Part shown: one piece after another, positions 37,855 through 48,684 of the stretch
How the letters are laid out: each line of letters begins with the position of its first letter
Position numbering within the stretch: position 1 is the stretch's first letter
Source of the DNA: Magicicada septendecula
Lineage: Eukaryota > Arthropoda > Insecta > Hemiptera > Cicadidae
Length of the DNA: 64,000 bases
Direction: 5' to 3'
Assembly: GCA_034769895.1 (NCBI GenBank)
Contig: JAWRYS010000671.1
Span: forward strand, 186,001-250,000
Position numbers and translations under genes: made by a program
The notes under the pieces: generated by a model
What the model saw: the letters and a program-made list of their open reading frames with translations, nothing else
What the model was told of the DNA's origin: nothing
Database searches by the model: none

Positions 37855-38638
37855 TACACATAAATGACGTTAGAAAAGAGAACGACATTCAACAATAAGT
37901 AGAAATTTATATTTAAGAAATGTGGATGTTATTTAAATAAAAAATGGAGAAAGATGCTTTACAACATTGAGGTGATCATAAAACAGTGCGACAGACTGTT
38001 AGGTTTGGTTAAATAAATTGTATAATTCAAAAGAATATTTGTTCAAGTAATTAGTATTAAATTGAAAACAATGGAAAGAGCCATATTTTTACAAAGCGAA
38101 CATGCTATGCTGTTTACTTCTCATAACAGTAAACATAATCTACCTGGTTGTGTTTACATATGTATGTATAATGTGTACAACTGATATGCATAACTGGGTT
38201 ACATCCCTTATGTCCTTTGCATCAAACAGAGAGATAATACAAAAAGTCTATAAAGATAAGTTTATGTCACACACAAAAATCACACCCACTTTTGTAAGTA
38301 AAATTTTCAATATAACACATACCCTTTCTATGTAAATAAACAATTTTTGTAAACGTGGCGAAGATAAGCGGAATTCGTTTGTTTCTTACCAAAATAAACG
38401 AAACCACATTTTTCCGCGTAAAACGGCAAGTGTGCTTGAGCCACGAGTGAGGATAATTTAAAAGCTCGTTTAATTATTTGTTTTTACGTTATGTTTATTT
38501 TTCGTTAAATGTAATTGATGATGAATATTTTAAACTATATTGAAAGCGATCTATAAATATCTTAGTTTATTGAAAACTAGGTCGATTTCGAATAGCGCCG
38601 TTGACAAAGTTATTAAAATTTTGTTCGTATGATTTCAG
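37855..38638. other. Interval between Helitron and signal-peptide exon
   Basis: AT-rich. It ends in TTTCAG (38633-38638), a good splice-acceptor match one base before the start codon of the Ly6-like gene. The first, non-coding exon and the promoter may therefore lie further left and were not identified. A 77-codon frame at 38102-38335 has no motif. Confidence 0.35.
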
Positions 38639-38639
38639 T

Positions 38640-38712
38640 ATGACGGAGAGAAGTTCAGTGACTCACTGGAGCGGACTGATACTGCTGCTGTTCCTAGATG
38701 TGAACGATTTTG
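38640..38712 (+). CDS. Quiver/Ly6-like secreted protein, signal-peptide exon
   Basis: ATG at 38640 opens 24 codons plus one base, ending at a consensus donor, G|GTAAGT, at 38713. The peptide has a polar start, then the hydrophobic run GLILLLFLDV typical of a signal peptide. The single leftover base (phase 1) combines with TT at the start of the exon at 61593 to make a Val codon. The joined sequence ...VNDF-VGASIDC gives a plausible signal-peptidase site after VGA. The exon is preceded by TTTCAG, so it may be the second exon of the transcript. The link to the exons 22.9 kb away rests on matching phase, strand and the expected Ly6 precursor layout; an RNA read would settle it. It is short enough that chance cannot be excluded. 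Confidence 0.6.
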
Positions 38713-38715
38713 GTA

Positions 38716-40357
38716 AGTACCCGTGATAAGTTCAATATTACGTTAGGATTAACAGGTAGTGTTGGGCCTATATTTTATCAGCAAATTATCTCTTGCAAAG
38801 TATCGATTACAACGTTTATCAGCAACAGACTTGAAAGTGTTTCTAATTTTGAGTATAGGACACATTCGAAAAACAAGTGTATTTGTTGAAGTGATATACT
38901 TAAAACTTAAAACTATTATGCGTTCTCCTTAACAACATTTAACGATAACATCTTTAAATTATCTTTAACAATATGAAAGACATAATAACTTTCACAACAT
39001 TTAATTATAGTAAAATAATAATGTATCTAGATTATATGAGTATTACGATAACTTGGTAGTTGATTTAAATATAGTAGCAATAATTATAGCAACAGTGACA
39101 AGAACGGCAGAAAAACATGAATATGAATATTGCTAAATGGATTGAAGATGAAGGAAAATAAGCGCTTATTAATGGTTTATTTACTTTTTATGGCTAAAGT
39201 TTGAAGAGTTATTTGCTGCTAGTTGACGATCGGCTATTGAGATGTTAGTCCTACAGTGAGTGGATTAAAAGAGGCATCTTTTGGGAAAAAGAACATTACC
39301 ATAAAACAACCCCAGAATAAAGTCAACCGAATGTTCGTGTTCTGTGAAACACTATATGGTCATGCTGTCTGACCTTCGTAGCCAATGGAGGAGCAAAGCC
39401 GCATCGTAATCCGACTCTGTTTGGGGCTGGCAAGTCTGAGTTCATTAAGCAGGTTGCCTGTGAATCCAAGCCAGAGTTCATCTTTCCCCCAGTTGAGGGA
39501 CCTGGTCCTGGTAATGTGTTCGCCAACGACGGCAGGAAACGGGATTTTTTCCCGATTTTCTGAAAAAAAGTAATGTGCGATTAATGTTGATAAGCATATA
39601 ATATTTAGACATACAGTCTGATAATTTCCTCCCTCTTTCCTGTAACTAGATGGGAGTCATAGTGTGCTGAAAACCAGACATCTTCTGTCCTCTCACCGCA
39701 TCACACGTATGATACATACGTCACACACTGTTCAGAGATTACACTCTGTTAACAGGGTCATTGGGTAAGATTATCAGAGTACAAAGAGGCTAACAAAAAA
39801 CCTTAATATCATTCAACGATTTATTTACCACATACTAATAATTTAATAAATAATTGCTACGTAAATATGTCTTCTGATGTACGCTCAGGACATAATGTAT
39901 AATCATCGAGATGGTGTGCTGTGTGGAAATATTCAAACAGAAATTCGCCTGTTATAGAGGAGCTGAGACTCGTATACCAGCGTTTATTGAAGGAACTGTA
40001 GAACTGAAGGCGGAGTTTGCGATAACAATGTAATCGTTTTCCCTGTAGTAAGCCGCACTGTACGGAGTATTAAGGAAACAATTGGCGTACATAAGAGAGG
40101 TGATTGGTGGTAAGCAGATCCAATCGTGGACGTACTATTCACGGATCGATTGATGGATATGTAAAAGGAAGGTATTTTTGTAGACCAGTATAGATATTAT
40201 GACACTGAAAATAAGTGCGGAAGCAATATATATATATATATACTTTTTGTATTTACAAAATGTATGTAACAAGGTCAAGTAATTAATGTGTTAAGTAATT
40301 TCACTTGGGAACATTACGGTTAAGAAGCAACCACCTACTACGGATCTTTCGCCTCAC
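38716..40357. other. Unassigned intronic sequence
   Basis: Mostly AT-rich. A GC-richer block at about 39370-39550 stands out in composition and is open on both strands (62-67 codons), but no motif was recognised. A short TA run lies near 40229. Confidence 0.35.
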
Positions 40358-40698
40358 AAAACATCACGGCGCAAAGAAAAACACGCAAATGTAATATGCT
40401 TCTCGAAAGACAGTATATAATATAATTTTCCAGTTTAAGGAAATGAACAGATGTTGCGTTTAGACAGAATGCAGTAAGCATGAGAGGATCAGAAGAAGAA
40501 CATATTTTGATGGATTGCTTATTTCGAATAAACATCACGGCGCAAAGAAAAACACGCAAATGTAATATGCTTCTCGAAAGACAGTATATAATATAATTTT
40601 CCAGTTTAAGGAAATGAACAGATGTTGCGTTTAGACAGAATGCAGTAAGCATGAGAGGATCAGAAGAAGAACATATTTTGATGGATTGCTTATTTCGA
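40358..40698. repeat. Tandem duplication, 171-bp unit, two copies
   Basis: The sequence starting AACATCACGGCGCAAAG at 40360 is repeated at 40531 and no mismatch was noticed. Both copies end in GCTTATTTCGA (40527 and 40698). This indicates a recent segmental duplication. The 104-codon minus-strand frame across it only reflects the duplication. Confidence 0.93.
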
Positions 40699-43600
40699 AA
40701 CCTCAGTAAACATGTAAAAATTAATTATGTAAAAGAAGAGGGTTCTGTTACGATTTACGAGGTTTCTGTCTGTTCTGTTGCGATTTAATTATCATTAAAT
40801 TTTCATTTAATTCGTTCTACTCAAACATAATTATTTGGCATCCCCCACAATCTTGCTTGGAAGGCTTGGAAAGACGAAAGTAATGAACTGCTGGAAGTCA
40901 TAATCGATGGCAATTTTACTACAATTGGTTAGTAAAAATGAGTCTGTGTGTTATGATGTGAAATGGACACTATGAAACACATAGGCCTACTTAAAGTAAA
41001 CATATAGTATTAAATAAGCGAGTAAAGAGAACACGATAAAAAAGAGAAATTTTTTATTAGTACTGGTTTGCAAACAGTGCCTTAAAATTTTGTGAGTTTT
41101 AATAGAAAGAACTAATTACAGATAATGGCAATAAATCCATTCTATTAGTATGTCTCCTAAGGATTGAAACTAACCTACTCTGTTTTCACCCACAGAAGGC
41201 CAACTAGGCTATATCAATTAAATTTTCGATTAACGTTTCTTAGTATCGATCTGCTATCATGAGTATTTTAAAAACTGCTTCTCTGACTTGAACCATGAGC
41301 GAGCAGATTTATACGCCGCAGCGAAATCACAAACTTTCCATGCACATCTGGATCTGTTCTATTTATAGTACATGACTGTCTACCTATTTTTGTCTGTCAG
41401 AAACTATTTATCGCAGTCAGTTCACTATAGTAAATTCATAACTTACTTTCCAACATAACTTGGCAAACGTTTGGTCTACTTTCGTTTCCTGTCATATAAT
41501 CTGTGGCTAAATGTCATTCTTTGCGGTCAGAAAATTTTGTATATCCACGTGTTATTTAAACGAAATATCAATTTACTATTTAGCTTGATGTGAAAGAAGC
41601 AGCATTTGTAAGTATTGCCTGTATTATAAATATTAACAGACTGCAGTAAGTTTACAACCTTACAATAATTACTATACGTTTGTAAGAAATTTGTTTAGCG
41701 GCGTGTAGGCTGATAATAATAATAATAATAATAATTAGAAGAAACAACTTTTAATATGAACGTAGACGAAAATATATTCAAGCTCAGATTAAATAAAAAC
41801 AATATAGAAAAGACGTAAATTTGAAATGTTTAAGATATAGTTTAAAGGGAACAGTAAGAAATTATGTCATTTACAAAAGTAGTGATTTAGTTTTATAAAC
41901 TGAAGTTGAGAATTGGAATAATTTTATGTATTTCACAACTTTTCGATACGGTTACAAATATAAAATTGTATATTATCATAATATACAATAAAAAATGTTA
42001 AAAAGTTTTTGTTAAATACTATAATTACGTTACAGTAAAGGGTGAATAAACGCAAAAAATTAAAATGTTAAACCTTGGAAGCGTTGGCGCCGGGCAAGTA
42101 TACTTCTGGTGTGTACTGCATATTGCAGCCCAATTAGGAGGGACCATTGTTACGGTTCTCAAGTGCTCTCTGCTACTTTGTTGTCCTTATACATTTTTAA
42201 TAATTAAATCTACTGCCGCACTCCTTTACAGTTCCGTGTGTGTCCGGAATGAGTGTACATTTGTCGGAACTTGCATACAACCTTACGCGAACATTGCCTG
42301 TACGTTACACGTTTTGTTTTCATTACTAGAAACATCTAATTCAACATGTTTTCATTTCATTATAGTAACATCTACCGAGTATTATTACATAAAGCTATTA
42401 ACTAATGTTCAGTTGACAAGTAAGTGTTACTAATGACTAGTATCGTTAACTGTTTCGTTTATTAAATCATTGTTTTTACAAAATTGGTAATTATCGCCGT
42501 GAAGTGACTATTTGCTTAGATTTACAGTCAATTTAACAACATTTTCCTGTATAAGTAAATACTATTCTGTTGTTTCCGCATAAGTTTTTGCTATTAAAAA
42601 CGACAACTGCGAGGCATACAGAACGTTGTCTGTCATTAAACATACCTGAAAGTGGTGTCTTTGTAATATCATTTCCTAATATTTTATAAATATTATAACT
42701 TTTTTTACACATTTATCTCTTCAGTTTTTCCATTAAAATTTTAAACTGTTAAAAACAGATTATATGTGTTTCCGTTAATCTGAAGCGTGCTGTTTGTATT
42801 GTTAATTAATGGAATGATCAACTAATGTAAAGTCGGTAACAATTAACTAAATTTTGAAGGCAGTCGCGGCCCGTGTCGCCAGTTATGTTAAGAATTCCGA
42901 GCTGATTCGTCGTGATCTACTGTTGTTGAAATTTCCAACGTTGAACGTTTCGGCAATACTTCAATAGCTAGGACGTGATAGTATAATAATGCCTTGGCTA
43001 AAAGGATGCCTCTGATGTAATAAAGCGTTCTTGAAGCGGCTGCGGGACATCCCGCCAGTGTCTCTGCACTGTTAGTAAGATGAGATTACCGTTTTGGCTC
43101 CACGTTGAAGGCGTTGCCACAATTATTATTCACCAACCACCAGCTCATCACCTTCAACGAAGTCGATACGTCATCTCGTCGTCATTCTTCTGTCGGCGTA
43201 GTCGTTGTTTAATTACGTCCAGAAACGTGACAACAACGTAGCTACATTGATGCGAACAAGAAATTAATAACGACTGACAACAGCTGCTTTGATGCTGATG
43301 GGTAACGGTTCAAATGAGGGAGCTATAGGTATATCCAGTGGTGGGTGGGTCACGCACGATGATCAGTAACACTTATGTTTGGGGCGGGGATTTGTTGTTT
43401 TCAGTGCTGGGACGTAAACGATCCAGATCCCGCTACTGAAGACGGCTGCCACGTGTTCTCCAAAACATTAGCGTTGTAAATTTTAACGACATTGTACGAC
43501 CAATCAACTCGGCAGATTTTAACAGTAACTACAATTTACGAAAAATTTGGTTTTATTTTGTGAACCTTCTAATCAGCTTATCTAAAGGACTTGTCGTTGA

Positions 43601-44794
43601 AAGGTCTTGTCTTCTGAAAGTCACCTAAGTACATTATACCCTTCAGTTGTCATCGTTGTCCTCAAATATTTCATCAACCAAATATTTCCTCCTCCCCATC
43701 TTTCCAATAGTTTCCATTCCAAAATATTCTTCATCAATTCATTGTCTGAACTCAAAGCCTGGAACGTTTAGTTTCCTCGCTTCAATTAGTTTCTTCCTCC
43801 TTTAATTCGTTTAAAATTTAAACGTTTCTTTCTACATACAACTTCTTTTTATCATCCATCTACATCTTCATTACTTCCACCCAGACTTTCCCTTTCTTCT
43901 CCAAACTCAAAGCTTTGCCTTAATGGCAGGATAAAAAAGCTTGAATATTAAAAACAAACCTCGTATAGGTTTCTCAGACTCAATCGTCTTCAAAACAGTA
44001 GTGAACTCATGCCAGAAAATATACGCATGAGTACAATGCTAGTAGATAAACGTCTGCGAACTCACCAGTTGGTCGTTAGCACTCCCAGCGGCCGCACTGA
44101 TTGAATAAACTCATTCTATGTTGAAAAAATGTTTTCTGTTACTGACATACTCATGAAGCTACTAAATTTAAACGGGAAGTACTAACTGCAAGTTAGCTAA
44201 AATACTGAAATTATTGGCATAGGTTATTTAATGTTTATTTTGAGTCAAATTAACTTTGTACATATTATGACCTGAGTGTGTCATTGTTGTGGAAAAGTCG
44301 AACAATGAGCCAACCAAATATTGCAACACTTAAGCAGTATACACATTTACACTTAGAGTGCGCTAAGTGTTACTTTTCCCAGGCCTGATTAATACATGTC
44401 TTGAGGAAGTTACAGGTCTTTCAAACTAAACATAGTAAAATTTTCCACAGCATTACCTTTTCATCTTCCCCAACAATATTGTGCTCTGCTGTTTGAAACA
44501 TTAAGTAAAGTAATCCCACCGCAATCATCACACATATCTAGCTCCACTCAGTGGAACGACCAGAATCGCTTGCGCAACTCTAACTGTGTCGCCTGAGGCT
44601 TGGACTTTCTGATAGGCTGTATGTAGGCCTATGTCTTCTTTCGTAAACTGTCTGGCCTCTGCCATGGTTCTTATCGACGCCCAGCTGAAGCCACCGCAAC
44701 TCAACTCAGCAGTCCCATGGATAAATTCCAGTTGAGCCAAGAACCGTTGCATTAGACACAGGGGCTCTCGTGGTGCAGGCACAAAATCGTCATC
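40699..44794. other. No gene recognised
   Basis: AT-rich with a GC-richer patch at about 42860-43480 that does not translate into a recognisable protein. The 122-codon plus-strand frame at 42065-42433 is Cys- and Leu-rich but motif-free. A TAA/ATA microsatellite occupies 41712-41736. Confidence 0.35.
41712..41736. repeat. (ATA)n microsatellite
   Basis: About eight uninterrupted AAT/ATA units. Confidence 0.9.
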
Positions 44795-44797
44795 TTA

Positions 44798-45093
44798 AGG
44801 CCTTCCCACACGTGCGTCTTGATTCGCGTCCATAATGTGAACAGAGCCGAACCATCCGGTTGGGGGGTTTCGTAATGTTCCGCCACCGTTCACTGACATA
44901 ACTCGAAAGGCTCCCACACATACGTTGTTGTTGCCCGATCCTGCACATCCCTTTGATGTGTAGCAGAAAACCGCTAACATACGGAAAGGTGACGATTGAA
45001 CACGAAACGAGACGGAATGATACAAACAGAGGCAAACGGTGGGCGAAATTTTGGCTCCATTGGCTGAACTAAAACGCACGTGTGGAAAGGCCT
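44798..45093. mobile_element. Harbinger-like MITE, 296 bp
   Basis: Inverted ends read AGGCCTTCCCACACGTGCGT (left) and AGGCCTTTCCACACGTGCGT (complement of right), with one difference in 20. Each is flanked by TTA (44795-44797 and 45094-45096), the 3-bp target duplication expected of PIF/Harbinger elements. There is no transposase. The interior is GC-richer than its surroundings, and ORFs across it are incidental. Confidence 0.8.
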
Positions 45094-45096
45094 TTA

Positions 45097-45792
45097 CTTT
45101 GGACGGGTTGATGCGTGTAATCAGGGTTTGCTTCTGAGCAGCGAAGTACATCGAACAATACACAACGCAGAACCGTAAGATACTGGCGCTCGTTAGACTG
45201 AGATTAAAATCAAGCTCAAAACCAATGGTCTCGTACAAACCGCTTGACCGCTACCTTGACCTCCGACAGACCGCTTGTATACTGCTTAGTACGAAGAATT
45301 TGACGAAGCTGGTGAAGACAACGACGCAGTTAGCGTCGAATACTAATTCCAATTACACAGGTCGTCATGGGTTCTGGGGTTTGGAAAGTAAGTGGTGTTC
45401 TTTACTAATTTAGCACCCCTGAACATGAAAATGCTATCAGTTTTTTTCCCATCACCCTCAGTTTTCTCTGCACAGTTACCCCTCCTCCCAACCTACTGCG
45501 GGCTATTTACTATTTACTATTAGCTGCGAAATCTATGTTATGTAGTGTAATTAATATAAATGTGGCAGCATTGCTTGTTTGTAGGATGGTATGATGTATA
45601 TGTATAGGATGTATGACGAAAGTAGCGGGATACAACAAAAGAAACATGAACAAAATCTTGTATCCGAACTTAGATTCGGCGATTAGACCTGTCCCTCATG
45701 GTCCAGGGCTGCCGATCCCCTCTCCACCAACATCAATGGATTGCCGATCCCCTCTCCACCAACATTTGAATTCTCTGAACCGGAGGTAAGTC
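45097..45792. other. Sequence upstream of the 410-codon ORF
   Basis: Mostly unassigned. 45711-45765 contains a 23-bp segment beginning GCCGATCCCCTCTCCACC twice, 32 bp apart. In another frame, 45741-45825 reads as a Pro/Ser/Glu-rich peptide that could be the lost N-terminal part of the ORF product (see findings). A strong donor-like GAG|GTAAGT lies at 45786. Confidence 0.4.
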
Positions 45793-47025
45793 ATGAAAGT
45801 AGTGAATCTGACTATTCCGAGTGGTACCGATAGTAACCCAAAACCTCTTACTCAAGCAGAACTTAACAATTTGATGAAAGACTTGGGACTATCAAAAGAC
45901 GCAGCACAACTTCTGGGATCACGTCTCAGTGAAAATAATTTACTTGCACACGGTACATCATATTCAATGTACAGAAATCGTGATAAAGACTTTAGGGAAT
46001 TTTTTGTTGAAGACGGTTTAATGGTGTTTTGCAAAGACATCGCCGGATTAGTGACGAAAATGGGAGCTCAAAAGTATGACGGTAAGCAATGGAGGTTATT
46101 TATAGATTCTTCAAAGCGAAGTTTGAAAGCAGTATTACTACATATTGGAAATGAGCTAGCATCAATTCCAATTGCGTATTCAGTACACTTAAAAGAGACG
46201 TACAGTACCATGAAACTACTCCTTCAAAATGTGAAGTATGAAGAACACCAGTGGCTTGTATGTGGTGACTTTAAAGTGATTGGCATCATTCTCGGCCAGC
46301 AAACAGGGTACACCAAGATGCCTTGCTATATGTGTGAATGGGACAGTAGAGCATATCATGAGCATTGGAGTAGGAGAGAGTGGCCTAAGAGGGAAAACCT
46401 GATAGCGGGATCGAAGAACATTGTGAATGAGCATTTCGTTAATCCAGATCACATTTTATTGCCTCCACTGCACATCAAATTAGGACTGATGAAGCAGTAT
46501 GTGAAAGCATTGGACAAAACAGGAAACTGTTTCCAATACCTGTGTAGCCAATTCCCAAATCTATCAGACGCACAGTTGAAAGAAGGAATATTTGTTGGAC
46601 CGGATATACGTAAGTTGATGTCTGATGAACACTTTGAAAGTACAATGACGGAAATAGAACAGCAAGCTTGGAGAAGTTTAAACAATGTTGTGCATCGTTT
46701 CCTTGGCCAGAATAAGCAGCCTGATTACAAGGAAATAGTGGAAGATATGCTACAGTCGTTTAAACAGTTAGGATGCAAGGTCTCCCTAAAACTACATTTT
46801 CTAATGTCACACCTAGACAATTTTCAGGACAATTTAGCTAACACATCAGAGGAACATGGTGAACGGTTCCATCAGGAACTTAAAACTCTGGAACATCGTT
46901 ATCAAGGTCGTTGGGGAATAAACATGATGTCTGACTACTGCTGGTGTATCACACGTGAAGGAGAAGTGACACACAAAAGGAAGGACATCAAGCGTTCATT
47001 CACAGGCAAACGTAAACGGAAGTAA
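45793..47025 (+). CDS. Intact 410-residue protein of unexplained arthropod family
   Basis: A single uninterrupted frame of 410 codons, the longest in the window, with no introns. I recognise the pattern as a family recurrent in arthropod genomes and usually left uncharacterised; I know no proven function. The N-terminal 20-55 region, with LTQAELNNLMKDLGLSKDAA and LGSRLSENNLL, looks helical. About 98-130 contains WRLFIDSSKRSLKAVLLH, and about 152-185 contains WLVCGDFKVIG followed by MPCYMCEWDSR (C178/C181). About 223-240 has LPPLHIKLGLMKQYVKAL, about 330-360 has LKLHFLMSHLDNF and SEEHGERFHQ, and there is a basic KRKRK C-terminus. D105, D159 and E353/E354/E357 are spaced like an RNase H-fold DDE triad with an insertion, which suggests a transposase origin; this is inference. 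The ATG at 45793 is the first in frame, but homologous sequence may begin upstream in another frame. It lies inside the inferred intron, same strand. Confidence 0.7.
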   Translation: MKVVNLTIPSGTDSNPKPLTQAELNNLMKDLGLSKDAAQLLGSRLSENNLLAHGTSYSMYRNRDKDFREFFVEDGLMVFCKDIAGLVTKMGAQKYDGKQWRLFIDSSKRSLKAVLLHIGNELASIPIAYSVHLKETYSTMKLLLQNVKYEEHQWLVCGDFKVIGIILGQQTGYTKMPCYMCEWDSRAYHEHWSRREWPKRENLIAGSKNIVNEHFVNPDHILLPPLHIKLGLMKQYVKALDKTGNCFQYLCSQFPNLSDAQLKEGIFVGPDIRKLMSDEHFESTMTEIEQQAWRSLNNVVHRFLGQNKQPDYKEIVEDMLQSFKQLGCKVSLKLHFLMSHLDNFQDNLANTSEEHGERFHQELKTLEHRYQGRWGINMMSDYCWCITREGEVTHKRKDIKRSFTGKRKRK

Positions 47026-48684
47026 TACCTCCACCCGGTAAGTGTCCAAATCACCATATTTGCTTCTTCTAATTAATATGTGTCTCACGTTACTTTTGTT
47101 TTGTTCCATTTTATTGTTCCATTTCGCCTCCATCTTCCTGTAATTGCTTTCCGATTTCATTGGGTACAGATTTCGATGATGATGATTATGATGATGCAAA
47201 AACCTGACGTGCTGTAGAGAAGCAGGCTTCAGATTCGTGATCAGCGCAATCGATTTAGTCAGAAACTCATATTTTCATGCAAACCCCAGACAAAAAGTCA
47301 AAATTTGTCGACCTGTGTTATTTTACATTATAAACTTTTATAAATCATAAAACGGATATCATTAATGTCATTTCTACTACCTACTTTCATTGTTCCAGTT
47401 TAGTCTGTATATACTCATATAACAAAACAGGCAAACGTACGTATATTTTTATGGCTAAAACGCTTTTCTACTAATTGAACAACTTTAACCCCTCAGAAAA
47501 CAAACAACAACAACAAATGTTCATAACATTTTTGTCCCATATAAGAAACCGATATTCTAAACATTTTTAAAAAAGAACAAAAATTAAGAAAATTTAAGGC
47601 TGCTATGACTAGTAAAATCACATTTGAGTAAGTCGTAACAATTTTAGTTGAAATAATTTTTAGTCGTAACATGCTTTATTTATTATTTTTATAAAGTTGT
47701 ATATTTAGCTGTCTTAAAATTTTCTAATACGTTTTACCGGTATTAGGTTTTTACTGATTTACCAATAACAACGAGCTAAACAATAATTGTGTTACATTGT
47801 TTTCTAATGTCTAATTCAATTTTCTGTATTGAGATCACCCAATCTATCAAATGGTGACTATTGTGTTGTTGGTAGTATGTATACAAAGAGAAAGAAATTT
47901 ATGTATTTATAATATGTATGTATGAATAAAATATAAATGTAAATTATAATTTAATTTATAATTTAATTATAAATTTATAAATGTATTTATGTATTTATAA
48001 ATTTATATTATGTATGAATATAAGAAAGAGGATTGATAAGAACATATAAAAATTAATTTTGATGTAAGCCTATAGGCCCACTCGTTAGAAAGTATTTATA
48101 CCGAGAGGTTTGCCGTTCGAGACGACGGCTTAAGCGGTTTAAACTGAAGTGCTCTAATTAGAAAATACCATTGCCAATTGGCTAGAGTGCACTTACAAAT
48201 GCAAAGCAAATATAGTCGGATTGCATGCAAGTTACAAAAGAAAACATAATTTTATTAACAACTACATGTTTATTACTTGATGGGCGACTTCAAAAGTACG
48301 ACTGCGGACTTAAGTACACAACCGAGGATAATGAAGACTCAGTAGATAAGAATGCTCACGCTGGCTCACATTTTCTCGATACTCTCTGTGGCTCGGACGA
48401 GATGAAGTCTATCAGTTACTTTCTAGTAACACGCGACTCGTCCCGAGTTGTCGCTCATTCCTCTTGCAAGGTCGCGAATGTGTAAATATTCTTAGTTTAA
48501 TTATTTAATAATAAATATTAGCGCACACGGAATCATGAGCTCGAGTAAACAGTACGGTAATTGTTTAAATCAAAGTAAACTGAAGTGGGTGAACTTTGGT
48601 AGCTAACGTTTTCAGGTAAGGGTAACACAACTGGTATCAGCAACAGAAGTGCACTGTTATGCCTACAGAGTTGTAGATTACATG
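47026..48684. other. Unassigned AT-rich sequence
   Basis: 47900-48015 is almost pure A/T with imperfect repeats of TTATAAATTTATA type. An 86-codon plus-strand frame at 48225-48485 has no recognised motif. No transposon end was found that would bracket the 410-codon ORF. Confidence 0.4.

Noticed and set aside
40338..40652. 104-codon minus-strand frame with repeated halves
   Set aside because: Produced by the 171-bp tandem duplication; no motif.
42065..42433. 122-codon plus-strand frame
   Set aside because: Hydrophobic and Cys-rich but without motif, splice context or recognisable relatives; AT-rich DNA yields such frames by chance.
44795..45238. 147-codon minus-strand frame
   Set aside because: It overlaps the Harbinger-like MITE almost entirely, including both terminal repeats.
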